Source: Agrocybe praecox
Lineage: Eukaryota; Basidiomycota; Agaricomycetes; Agaricales; Agrocybaceae
Assembly (NCBI GenBank): GCA_964017145.1
Contig: OZ024841.1
Coordinates: forward strand, 1,426,001-1,490,000
DNA length: 64,000 bases
Direction of reading: 5' to 3'
A program made the translations under genes and the position numbers. The notes under the pieces are model-generated. The model did not search any database, was not told the origin of the DNA, and saw nothing but the letters and a program-made list of their open reading frames with translations. This document shows positions 1 to 10,177 of this stretch, in pieces. Within the stretch, counting starts at the first letter, position 1, and each line of letters begins with the position of its first letter.

Positions 1-551
1 TCTCTCGGTTTTCACCAGTTTCAGTTAAACAAGTGAAAATAGCACATATAACGTTCCAGGGATAATAATACCATGCTACTGGGTGAAATATACCAGATTC
101 CAAACGGGTATTTTCTATGACCTGAAAAAAGGGGAAAATAACCTCACTATCCCGGGCGCTTTTTTGGTAGTAATTTTTACTGGTATAACGGCCTATTTGA
201 AAACCCGTTTATTGAAGTAAAATATCAGGTATACTCTAATGGTATATTTTACCCCTTTTCGGTAGTTGCAGGGGTTAAATATCCTATGTAAAAATATCAG
301 TTTTTGTAGTTAAATATATAGTATTTTGCTTGGGTATTTTTTTGCCCGTTGTATGGGAGAAAATTGCTCAGTTCTAATTATTTAGCTCCAACTGTAAATA
401 GAAGCTGGCTGCCCCACATTCCCCAACAAAGCACATAAATTAAGCAAATATATCACTTAGAATTATGTAGCTTCGTCCGTGAACAGCCTCTGCAACATAG
501 GCCTGTGTGTGAATTGTTCGCAACTACCAAGTCATTTCAAACTCCGCACAC
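1..551. other. AT-rich intergenic DNA
   Basis: No gene, RNA or clear repeat was found here. The stretch is AT-rich with many stops in all frames and looks like decayed non-coding DNA at the window edge. Confidence 0.5.
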
Positions 552-665
552 GTGACATCGTTGATTAGCGCTTGCCGCCCTTCCTTTCTCTTTCGCCCCA
601 TCATCAACGCCGTTCACAATCTGCAGATTCCCTCCCCCCACTCTATTCCTTTGTTCTCTCTTCAC

Positions 666-1120
666 ATGTACACAGCGTTTTTCTCTTTGGTATGTTATCT
701 CGTCACGCCCAAACGCGCCTCGTCAAGCTGTCACAGTTTCCAACAATAGCGAGGGCAACCTTCTTGCTGAAAACCGCCGCCTCGAGGGAATCGTCGAGAA
801 GATGAAAGGTATATTCCTTCTTGATAACTTCTATAACTTCTTGTCAAGGATTGCTGGAAAGAAGTTGAACTTGACTGCCAGTAAAATATCAACCACGTCG
901 AACTGGGCGCGATAATCAAAATGGTATGCCGTTTATTAACGCCTTTCCTTTATTTCTCACCCGCATATAGGCACATTCTAGGAAAAATTATCTCGACTTG
1001 TTACAGTCAACACAGGACAGCATCGATAAACCGCCGCGGTATGGACAAACACCCGCCCCCTCTCAACCTGACATCACTACAAGCGATTCCGAGGCGCCTG
1101 AGGGAGACGCCGCCCGGTGA
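666..1120 (+). pseudogene. Possible small multi-exon gene or remnant, unrecognised
   Basis: Two short segments read like coding exons but no complete model could be built. A segment near 739-806 follows an intron-like stretch (gtatgt..cacag, about 690-738). It encodes a charged, helix-forming peptide containing NLLAENRRLEGIVEKMK, then meets another donor (gtatat). A segment near 1006-1120 after a ttacag acceptor encodes a Ser/Pro/Asp-rich tail ending PEGDAAR before a stop. The nearest ATG (666) joins out of phase with the first segment, so either the start lies elsewhere or the gene is broken. The short heptad-like stretch could be part of a coiled coil. No family was recognised. Confidence 0.22.
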
Positions 1121-1987
1121 CCATGACGAGGGAGGAACTCAATAATGAGGAACATGTTTTGTCTACGTATGTACTCGATTTGTATTGTTTTTAGTTCTCT
1201 TTATTTTGTCCAATAAAGCCTCGTATTTGGTCCCTCTTAGTACTGTCAATTTTACCTGTCTAACATGTCTTTTCTGTGATTATTTTGACCCTATTCAACT
1301 GCCCGTTGAACTGGTTATCGATTATCTCTTGAGAGGAGTTTATCCTACTTTACCTGATACTATTCATCCGAAACATGTTGTCATGTTTTCTATTTACCCT
1401 GGTCATTCTGGGATCTGTCTGCCTGGTTATTACAGATAGTTAACATGTCTTGTACATTGGGATAAAATAACCATTATTTCTAAGTTTCCCTGATGCACGT
1501 CATACAGATATTTTTGCCTATGTAAGTGGGTCATATTTTCACCATGTCTACATAGTGAAATGGACATAACCATGCTTATTTTCACCCGTTATTCGTTCTA
1601 TTACCACTACTTACGTCCTACCCGTATACCGGGTACCCAACCAGTTAAACCGTCTTTTTTCATTACTTACACGTTCTTTCTTTGTTCATTTTTCGGGTCA
1701 CAAACCGGGTCATTCTTACCCTGTCCAGGGCACACAGTGTGAAAGGAAAGGCATAAAATCCTACACGCAGTAGTGGCTCTTTCGGTCCTTGGCAGGCCCT
1801 TCCGTGACAGGCAAAGAGAAGCTGAAAGGTTTCTCGATTACTGATGGCGCTGGATGGGATGGCTTCGTCCTTAGATAGACTAGTGTCGGACACCGCCTGT
1901 ATGTGTATTTTTGGTGTGATGACATGTCATTATGAAAAAAATTGTAAAGAGCTGTATCAAGAGGCTTGCAAGACCCGAGGAAAGGAG
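1121..1987. other. Intergenic DNA with part of a dispersed repeat
   Basis: No convincing gene. The right part (about 1750-1890) is a diverged copy of a repeat found in inverse orientation near 26.2 kb. The remainder is low-complexity, T-rich sequence in which short ORFs have no recognisable content. Confidence 0.45.
1750..1890 (+). repeat. Dispersed repeat, copy 1 (inverse copy near 26.14-26.29 kb)
   Basis: The two copies share blocks such as CTACACGCA, GAAGCTGAAAGGTTTC and GGATGGGATGGCT in the same order but opposite strands. No terminal inverted repeats or target-site duplications could be defined by eye, so the element class is unknown. Confidence 0.5.
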
Positions 1988-2660
1988 AAGAAATGCAAAC
2001 TTGAGTCAAAGAGAGGCCATAAATTGCCAAAATGGAGTCATGAGCCGTCGAGGCAGAGGCGATAGGATTACAAATTGGAAAGCGCGATATGATTTCAGAC
2101 TGGAAGCCGATAGTAGGATTACAGATTGGAAGTCTGTAGGGTGACAATATAAGGAGAATGTTGACGCCGGGTAGGAACACGGTGCTTCTGGCCAGAAGTA
2201 TCGTGGTGATAGTGTCCTCATTTCTAGCATGGTATAGACGTGGTGATATCTTGGTTCCTAATATGATATAGACGCGGTGATATCTTGATTCCTAAGATAG
2301 ACATGGTGATATCTTAATTCCTAATATAGTATAGACTGTGATAATTGATTTCAATGACTGGTACTGCTAAAATTATAGGACATTGAGTTCTAGACAATGA
2401 TGCACAATGGGGGACTGTCATTGCACCAGTATTTTATTTGCGTGCCTTTTCGGTCGCGGGGTGGCCCTAATTTTGCTTGGAACCTTAAGGTTTGAGCAAT
2501 ACGGAAAGGAATGGAAAAATTATAAGATGAACTGAAATGACTCTAGAGGAAGCACAAAACCGACCCAATTATCTGAGGCATCCTAGCATCCAATCCTTTG
2601 CACTATGACTGAAAACACTCGCCAAGCTGCAAATAGGGACAGCGGTGAACAAATGTTATC
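1988..2660 (+). repeat. Direct duplication, copy 1 (HMG A upstream region)
   Basis: This roughly 670-bp segment, ending just inside the first codons of HMG gene A, is repeated in the same orientation at about 24471-25165. Shared anchors include GAAATGCAAACTTGAGTCAA, GTCGAGGCAGAGGCGATAGG and the block around the A start codon. The copies differ by substitutions and small indels. It contains the presumed promoter of HMG A. Confidence 0.8.
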
Positions 2661-3693
2661 ATCACTTGCCGTAGGATTTCAGCCGCTCGGCACACCGCAC
2701 CGGCTGTACCCTTTACAGAATGATAACCCTTCTGTTGTCTCCTCACCACCTCCCATCAACTCAGACCGTCAAGCGCATCTAGATACTTCTCTCCCACCTC
2801 GAAAATTCAAGAAGCCAAAAACATCTCGCAAAACAAAGGGCCCCAATCACGTCCCTCAGCCTAAAAACAGCTTTCTTTGTTTCCGTTCGAAATTTGTTGC
2901 TGCCCATGCCTCATCTCTCGCCAATGGAGAAAAGCAGCAAAACGAGCTTAGTAAAAGGGCGGGTGAGTTATGGCGTGCGATGACCGACGAACAGAAAGCA
3001 GAATATCATGAGGAGGCAAGACAAGAAAGGGAAAAACACGCGATCAAGTATCCAACATATGGACTGAAGGAAAGGGCACGCCAGGCATCCTCTCGCAGCA
3101 ACAAAAGTCCCATTTCACCAGAGGCCGCCACAGAGACTTTTGTACGCGAAACATTCCCATTCAACCCGCAATCATTCTTCCAAAATCCAGCTGAGCAGAT
3201 TGCGGGCCCTCGTCATTCTTGGGAGACAAACGGACATGCTACTTTCACTCATGGATTACCTTTTAATCACGGCGTAGAGTCAAACATGGTGCGTGTCTTC
3301 TCTAATTAAACGACTGAAGTCGGATTGTATTCACGCCCTCTTTGTCTTCAGCCCAAACTATTCCCACCTGATCATCCTCCTACTTTCCCTCACCAATCTT
3401 TCGCAGGAGCCGACCCCACGCTACCCATGGCAAGCTTCCAACAGTTTGAAGGATACCGACAGTACGAGAATTGCCAACGTCCTTTTGTTCCTCAACAATT
3501 CAGTTTACCGATGGGATACATGCCGGAATTCCAGCTGCCACAGGCACCGATGCCCATACAACCACTGCCATACCCGCTTCTCCGGGGAACTTTCGTGCCT
3601 CCATCCATCCAAAGCGACTCGTTCTGGACCTCGGATGTCCCGGTGGACTATGACATCAGCTCAGATGTCGGGATCCTCCCTCAATCCCAATGA
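2605..3693 (+). CDS. HMG-box protein, MATA_HMG-like (HMG gene A)
   Basis: Exons are 2605-3288 and 3352-3693, giving 341 residues. The HMG box covers about residues 80-150, beginning PQPKNSFLCFRSKF and ending EREKHAIKYPTYG, which is the arrangement of fungal mating-type-like (MATA_HMG) boxes that bind DNA in the minor groove. The rest is Pro/Ser/Gln-rich and probably disordered. Intron 2 (3289-3351) is at the position conserved in the paralogs. The intron 1 seen in paralog E is reduced here to 30 nt (2645-2674), in frame, and is probably read through. A 2-nt deletion relative to E near 3660 changes the last 12 or so residues, so the family C-terminal signature AQMSxSxxN is lost. It is likely a nuclear transcription factor; its targets are unknown. 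Confidence 0.8.
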
Positions 3694-4065
3694 ATAATGT
3701 GCGCTAGTTCCATTTCTGGCACAAACTCACCTTCTTTTACACCACAACAGCTACTGCACACGTCTTAAAACTCTTTTTCGCCCCAAGATATTCTGGAATA
3801 ACCACCTTTTCTCTTCATTTATCGACTAGAACCTTTCTGCTACAATTTCAATGTAATCTATCTGTGGTCTACATTGTACTACGTACGTTCACAATGACAA
3901 TTAGCGCCCGGTTGGGCTTGCTCGGACTTGTATTTTCAAAGCCCCGTTCTCACTAGGAATAGAGTTGTATGCGTGAAGCGTATATCTCTAGCCGCATGGC
4001 GCGTATTTGAAATTTCTGCGAATTCTACCAATCAACGAAGCACATACCGAGCCTACGATGAAAAC
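3694..4065. other. Spacer downstream of HMG A
   Basis: No gene. The DNA up to about 3990 is mirrored downstream of HMG E (22380-22080) and probably holds the A 3' UTR. Beyond about 4020 the match to the right arm is lost until about 4630. Confidence 0.5.
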
Positions 4066-4253
4066 ATGAACATCTTCAACGTACTCCTCGTCGTTCCTCT
4101 CCCCCTCGTCGTCTCGGCAGCACCAGTGTCCGAGTCGGGTGAGCTGCATCCTGGAACATCGGACTCGTGCTCGTGTCGTGTGTAAGTACTAGTACTATTT
4201 CCTCCCTCCAACTGAGAATAACATCACACAATAGGTGGAAGACACTATGCTGA
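4066..4253 (+). CDS. Candidate small secreted cysteine-containing peptide
   Basis: Exons 4066-4181 and 4235-4253 give a 44-residue precursor. Residues 1-19 (MNIFNVLLVVPLPLVVSAA) look like a signal peptide with an Ala-Ala cleavage site. The mature part is short and Ser/Gly-rich and ends in a three-Cys tail, CSCRVWKTLC. The 53-nt intron has canonical ends (gtaagt..aatag); if it is retained, translation stops after CSCRV. The gene lies wholly in the spacer block present only in the left arm. It could be an effector-like or signalling peptide, or a chance ORF; no family is recognised and it is too short to judge by codon use. Confidence 0.3.
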
Positions 4254-4885
4254 CGTTTATGCTCATGCACAGCGTGTACTACCACAACCATCCTCGTCTA
4301 TAAACGTCCCACTAGCTAATGTGGTGGAATGTTAACTACGAAGGTATACCCCTCCCCAGCTGACTATGGAACGATGGAAATCGAATAACTTGGATCGAGT
4401 GGGATATTGACTGATATTGATTGCATACTTCTTTCGTTTATTGGAAGAAATGTACAGCTGGAACGTCTCTGAGCTGTGTAACGAAAGGGACCAACCAGTG
4501 TGGACGTACGTTATCCAAGCGATAGTATCTTCCGTTTCCGAAAGTAGACATTGTTATACCTTAAATGGAAGTTCCTTGTCTGTTCTGAGAAGTCATCCTT
4601 CATCGTATCGTGTCCCATTATTCGCCATCTCGAATATCTTAAAACGGGCTCTAATTTTTATTGTGGAGCTACAATACAATTTACGGATAGCTTGCATAGG
4701 TGTTTTATTGTGCGAGAAAATCAGAATATTATTCTAGTTCAAAATTGAGGAGGAAGCAGACATTCCGGAAGGTTGGCGAAAAAATAGAAAATAAGAAAGG
4801 CAATCAAGTAGGAAGTGGGGTGTAATCTATATTCATTATTGTTGGGAAAGGATTATGATTGGGAAGCAAAGATGGAAGGAGCGCA
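4254..4885. other. Spacer between HMG A and HMG B
   Basis: AT-rich, with no supported gene. From about 4630 it matches the right arm again in inverse orientation, for example the stretch reading GCTCTAATTTTTATTGTGGA. Confidence 0.5.
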
Positions 4886-5266
4886 TTATCCGTAGAGATT
4901 GAGATAGGTTTCCGACATTGGGACTAGCAAGTCCGTGAAAGTCCGTGTCATCGTCCGCCTCAACGTTCGACGTCCAAAGTGGGTCACTCTGCGTCGAAGG
5001 AGCTGCATGAGTGTCCCCATACATGTTGAAAAATGGTTACAACAGCGGATGCATCGCAGTGGATACCTAAGGCAGGTTGAATCCTGGCGTGAGTCCCATG
5101 GATGGACCGATGGTCGTTGGGCGTTATGGAGGAAAGAATGGACATTGAAGATTCTCATACTGTGTGTATCCTTGAGGCTGTTAAAAGCCGCCATTGAGCC
5201 GTGAAGTTGACTCCCGTAAAAAAAGGTCCGCTGTACGGTCGTAGGATTGGCTGGGAAGAGCTCGGG
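4886..5266 (-). pseudogene. Decayed extra copy of the HMG last exon (left arm)
   Basis: Downstream of HMG B lies a second copy of the family's last exon. It starts after a cag acceptor with PELFPANP (compare PEVFLPG in B and PKLFPPD in A) and ends in MSETYLNLYG, a version of the C-terminal signature. Reading frames shift inside it: a start resembling MAAFNS is out of frame with the beginning. It therefore cannot be a normal alternative exon. The same relic occurs in the right arm at 21411-21780, so the exon was duplicated before the arms were. Confidence 0.65.
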
Positions 5267-5361
5267 CTGAACAGGAAAAGAAAATAGTATTGCATTAGTT
5301 GGGTAGAATGGACATCGGTGTAGAAAAGAACGGAGCATAAGCTAGAGCATGCAGTCATGCA

Positions 5362-6532
5362 TTATCCGTCAAGATTGAGATACGAGTCCGACATTTGGGC
5401 TAGCATTTCGTCGTCCACGGCGAGGTTCGACGCCCGAAATGGGTGGCTCTGCATTGAAATAGGTGCGTGATTGTCGCTAGCCATGTTGAATAACGAGTAT
5501 GGTAGTTGTTCTATGGGCATCTGTGTCTGTGTAAGGTCGACGTTTGGTGTAAATGCGGTACTAGACGGAGTAAAGGCCGTTGGAAGCGGTTGAGGAAAGT
5601 AAGGGTAAGGGGGAGAAAACCGAGAATTATCGTATTTTGCGTACGCTTGGAACTGTTGGAAGCCTGCCAATGTGGCCATGGTATTGAATACTGTGTAGGA
5701 TTGCTGGAGGAGAGTCGAACTCGAACTTAAACCAGGTAGGAATACCTCAGGCTGAAGTCAAAAGAATTCTGCGAGTGCAAGTCCTTGGTCATCTGCTTAG
5801 AGAAGGCGTGTACTTCGTTGAGTTCTACACCGTGGTTGGACTGCAGAGTAGAAGTAGAGATAGCAAGGTTGCTGGTCTCCAAATAATGACCAGGAACATG
5901 CGAAAGGCTCGCGATCTGCTCAGCTGGCTGCTGGTCAATTGTCGGTTGAAATGGGAGTGCCTCGTGCAAAAAAACCTCAGCGGCAGCCTCTGGTAGAGTG
6001 GGAAGCTTGTTCTCGCGAGGCCGAGACGAAGGCGGCTCGGGTTGCCTTCCCTTCGATTTCTGGGGAGAGTAAATATAACCAGGATACTTCTTGGCGTGCT
6101 CCTCCCTTTCCTTCCTAGCCATCTCACGGTATTTCGACTTTTCTTCGTTAGTCAGTTCATGCCATGCAGCACCCGCATCTTTACTAAGCTCGCTTTGGGA
6201 CAACGTCAAGGTAGCAACATAGTCCAACCGGAAGAGAATGAAGCAGTTTCTTGGCCGAGGGATGTGATTGGGGTCCTTTGTGCTGCAAGAGGTTTTTGGT
6301 TTTCGAGGTGGGAAAGAAGTGTCTGTAGACGCTCGACTGACAGAGTCGCTAGACGATGGTGAGGAGACAACAGAAGCCTGGTTATCATCATTCAAAGGGA
6401 GCGGTGTGCCGGCCCGCTGATATCCTATGGTGTAACGTGATTGGTTGGTGGTGAACAGGATAGTGATGACGATATACGCTTACCACCATAGGATCTATTT
6501 GTGGCTTGGCGAGAGTTCCTAATAGCAGGCAT
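5362..6532 (-). CDS. HMG-box protein, MATA_HMG-like (HMG gene B)
   Basis: Transcribed leftwards from exons 6532-6484, 6424-5814 and 5751-5362 (349 residues). All splice sites are GT..AG and phases agree. The start MPAIRNSRQ matches the start of paralog C (MPVIRNNRQ), which supports the short first exon. The HMG box spans about residues 70-135, from HIPRPRNCFILFRLDYVA to EREEHAKKYPGY. The tail is rich in Phe, Tyr, Pro and Gln and ends with the family signature LAQMSDSYLNLDG. It is the intact counterpart of pseudogene D. It is presumably a DNA-binding nuclear regulator; whether it takes part in mating or fruiting cannot be told from sequence. Confidence 0.85.
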
Positions 6533-6772
6533 AGTTAATAGAACGGGACAGGAAGACGCTGGACACCTCAGATAATGGAGGCGTTTGTGGGCGTTTTTCG
6601 TCTCTTTCGGAGTCCTTTATAGTTTTTCTCAATCCCAGTTTTTTTTCTCAATCCTCCCATATTTTGTGCCGAGGCCACATTCTGAACGCCTCGCAGGGGA
6701 ATTGGGGATCCATAAAAGGTATTTTCATATCAGACTCTACCATACTCTGCCTGCATAGTGGGCTTCTCCGAA

Positions 6773-6786
6773 GAGGTGGCGATGCA
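6773..6786 (+). promoter_or_regulatory. Conserved HMG-family upstream element (gene B)
   Basis: The sequence GAGGTGGCGATGCA lies about 240 bp upstream of the B start. Near-identical elements sit at almost the same distance and orientation upstream of C and F, and upstream of D. Confidence 0.5.
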
Positions 6787-6800
6787 GGAGGTATTCAGAT

Positions 6801-7421
6801 GAAAGGGAATCAATTATTCAGCAGGGTTCTGAATAGGGACGGCCACTAATAATGTAACTTTCCGTTTCCTAAATTAGGTATCGCGATACCTTAATAGGAA
6901 GGTTCAACCTTGTCTGTTCTAGAAGCCGTCGTCCTTCAAGCATTGTATTTTTTGCTACGATGAGTATGTATCTTGAGTGCATAACCTGCCAATGTATATA
7001 AGTATGTGTTATTCATCGAATGAAATGATAAACGATAAATTTACTCTGTGGTAATAAATGGACATATATTGAATCATATTCATCAGAGAGGTCGTACAAG
7101 TATATGTTTAGTATGTGGATGTTGTGTTCTTCTGGTAATGTTCAGAGAGAAGGGAAAGAAAATAATTTGAGAGGAGGGTGTAATGTTTTGGTCGTTAGTA
7201 TGAGTCGGTGGGATTTCCATTTTTTATTGAGTCGAGAAAGGAGAAGGGAGTCGATCATAGATCCATAATTTGTGGTTTGAAGTAAAAAAATAAAGGTGCC
7301 GTGAAGAGAAAAGAAATTCGTTCGTTTCGTTCATCACATGCCCGCTCGTACGAGTCGCCAACACTCGCAAGCCCATTCGTCATTGGTCTATTCGTCGACC
7401 AACCGCATCATTGCCCGGGCC
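6801..7421. other. Intergenic DNA between HMG B and HMG C
   Basis: AT-rich, without a supported gene. It holds the 3' flank of gene C on its right side. No repeat was recognised. Confidence 0.5.
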
Positions 7422-8779
7422 TTATATCTCAGTTCCCTCAAGGTTGAGATACGAAGCAGTCAAATCTGCCAACACCTGGGTCTCCACATTTACTGTAGAC
7501 GGCGCACAATTTTCGTTCTGCATATATCCGTTCTGCGCAGAGGAGCTGCCAGTATGCAGTACGATCTCGCCCATGCAGTTGAAGAATAGGTGCGTGGTTG
7601 TGATTTGGCTTTCCCTTTGGGTTTCGCGTTTGGTGGGTTGTCTGTAGAATGTGGATGGGTGCGGCAGAGGATTGTTGAACAGAAGGCCGATTTGGCTGGT
7701 GGTAACAGAAGTAGAAGCAGCAACAGCGGCAAAGGCCAGGGGAGGTTGCGAAGATGAGGATGCCGACGACGAAGAAGAGCCAATATCATAGCGCTCGTAC
7801 TCCTTGAGATAATCCCAGACGTATGGCGTCTCGGTGTCGTTACACACCACCGACGAGGGTTCAAAGGCCTGCGGGGTGATTCTGCCAAGAGAAGGAGAAG
7901 GCGAATACGGGATCGGAGAAAGCATCGAGAGCATTGCCGTAGGGCTGAGGTATGGCTTGAATCCGGGATGTTGGGCGATCCTCTGGTCTGGGATGCATGG
8001 CTGGTGGAAGGCTGGGATATGACAGAAGAATGGCTCGGTCTGACCAGGTGGATAAAAAGAATGTGAGTAACTATTTGTATAAAAATACTAGAGGGAACGT
8101 ACCTCTGCTTGATCTGTCTCGGAATTCGACTGAGTTGCAGGAGATACCGGCTCACTTGGGACTGCCTCGGGCGTCAAACCCTCACGCACACGACCAACAG
8201 ACTCCGGAGTCGCAGGAGTCCAAGTGTCTTTCGAAGACGAAGGCGTCTTCCGCGTCACAGACGCCTGTGCCCTTGAACTACCCTTAGGAGAATAACTATA
8301 ACCCGGATACTTGATCGCATGCTCCTCCCTTTCCTTCTTTGCGAGTTCCCGGAATGGACATTTCTCTTCGTCCGACAACATCGCCCACGCTTTGCCCGCA
8401 TTCTTGCTGAGCTCGTTCTGCTGATCTTCTCCGTTGGTCGCAGATGGAGTAGCGACGTAGGTGGAACGGAAGAAGATGAAGGCCTTCCGGGGACGAGGGA
8501 TGTGATTTGGGTCTTTTCGCAGTTTGTATTTACAGTTGTAATTCCTTGACGGTACGGTGACGGAGCTATCAGTTCCTGAAGACGCGAGTGTAGCCGCCTG
8601 ATTGTTCGAATTCACTGAGGGCACAACAAAGGGCTGGCTGTAAGGATTGGATAGCTTGTATCCTGTACCAGATATCTTTGATTAATTCCTCAATGGGTTC
8701 TTATTGAAGATACGTGCTTACCACCATATTTGACGGAGTACATATTTCCAGTTTGGCGATTGTTGCGAATGACAGGCAT
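7422..8779 (-). CDS. HMG-box protein, MATA_HMG-like (HMG gene C)
   Basis: Exons 8779-8722, 8662-8103 and 8039-7422, read leftwards, give 411 residues with matching phases. The short first exon encodes MPVIRNNRQTGN. The HMG box is at about residues 72-140, from HIPRPRKAFIFFRSTYVA to EREEHAIKYPGYSYSP. A Ser/Thr-rich linker follows, then a Pro-rich region and a C-terminal motif LTASYLNLEGTEI that resembles the signature of B. It lies in the spacer of the palindrome but is a clearly diverged paralog, not a product of the recent inversion. The conserved upstream element lies about 240 bp from the start. It is probably a nuclear DNA-binding protein of unknown targets. Confidence 0.85.
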
Positions 8780-8957
8780 GATAACAGAGATGGTTTCAAA
8801 AAGCGGGAAATAATCGCAGGGAATTTCTGGGTAACCCAGAATCCGTTACGACCATCTTATACCTTTCCGAATCCTGAACTTTGAGGGTCATAAATAGTAG
8901 TCAAATGACATTTTGGAGGCTTCGTGGAGGTCCAGATATCCATAGCAGGTAAATAGC

Positions 8958-9024
8958 ATCAGCCTCGAGGCGGCTATTCACAAAATAAAATGCTTCCGCG
9001 ACACTTCAAAGGGGTGGCGGTGCA
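8958..9024 (+). promoter_or_regulatory. Conserved HMG-family upstream element (gene C)
   Basis: ATCAGCCTCGAGGC (8958-8971, with a GCCTCGAGGC palindrome) is followed about 40 bp on by GGGGTGGCGGTGCA (9011-9024). The same two-part arrangement with similar spacing occurs upstream of HMG gene F at 59277-59344. The AGGGG core resembles a stress-response element, but that reading is an inference. Confidence 0.6.
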
Positions 9025-10177
9025 TCCAATCAATCGGCCTTGTTTATCCAGTAAATAATATCCGGCACAGAACGGCGGCTGGCGTGGTTTAAAACAAAAA
9101 ATATAGGCTCGTGTAGACTCGCGACCAGTACGTTAGGTGGTGATTACTCATATGTCATCGATTCATTTGACATCTCTGATGCCTCATTGTTTGGTCTTTG
9201 TTGTGAGTTTGTTTGTGCTTCCTAACATCAAGCGAAACTCAATCGGGCTTGATGTTTGAATAGGCTCGTGAGTCCAACGAACTGGTCGCGAGTCTACAAA
9301 AAACATGACTACATAGTAACCAAACACGAGTAAATTACTAGGCTCGTGACCAGCCATTTCTGTTTCAAACCCCGCTAGCCCTTTGAAGAGTCCGCTTGAT
9401 GTTTGAACCCTATTTTTGGACACAACAAACAAGCACAAATCATGTACAAATAATAGAGCACCGCTCAAGGAGAGATTCAAGTTCGAACTGGTCGACCGTC
9501 GGGAGTCTAGTAAATCACCACTGTTACGCACAGAGTCTGGTGCGAGTCGCGAGTCTATTTTTTCAAGTTCATCCACATAACGGGGAGAACATAATCAACA
9601 ACATGTTCGGAATACCATATAGAAGACGTAGTAGCGTTGTTCGCCATCATCAGTGCCGAAAAAGAACTTCTTCCCTGCACTCGCTTGACTTGAGGAACAA
9701 ATCTTTGCAAGGTCGAATCGTCGATGATTTCCAAGGAGCGTCTGAAGGCATCGGTGAAGAAAGTTAAGGAGTTTACGGGGCTGAGTGGGACTGTAGTTGG
9801 CTTGGTTTAGAGGAAGTGTCGTCCTCAGATCACAGAGTTGAACCGACAGGCTTTCCGACAGTCGCGACTCTGACGAATTATGTCATTGACTAGCCCAACT
9901 TGTTCCCTGGCCAAGTGTGGTGCTTATGCTGACCTTGACGTTTCCGCAGACTCTACAGACTGTCAAAATTGCTACCAGTAACGACGAGATCTCAACTCCA
10001 TAGTTGATTCAAGGTACGTAGTAAACCTCTATTATTGCTTACACAAATATCAAAAATTATACTCTAAGGATAAACATTCTACATCTTGGGATCCTCTACG
10101 ACGGACATACCCTGACGATCTTTGTAATAAAGTATGTCCCCTGTTTTTATTGTTATCTTAATCAGAAAAAATTCATC
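9025..10177. other. Intergenic DNA
   Basis: Short overlapping ORFs on both strands (9184-9767) have no recognisable domain and no splice model. The phrase 'CTCGTGA/CGCGAGTC' recurs loosely at 9110-9560, suggesting a degenerate repeat. The right end is the 3' flank of the desaturase gene. Confidence 0.4.

Larger units (their letters stand above)
2490..6800 (+). repeat. Left arm of a large inverted duplication (HMG A + HMG B)
   Basis: The block runs from the HMG A promoter through gene A, a spacer and gene B to B's upstream element. It is repeated as a reverse complement at about 20040-23640, so that A corresponds to E and B to D. Flanking and spacer DNA also match: 3700-3990 matches 22380-22080, and 4630-4700 matches 22020-21960. 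The left arm is longer because its spacer holds an extra block of about 0.6 kb (about 4020-4620). Confidence 0.85.
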
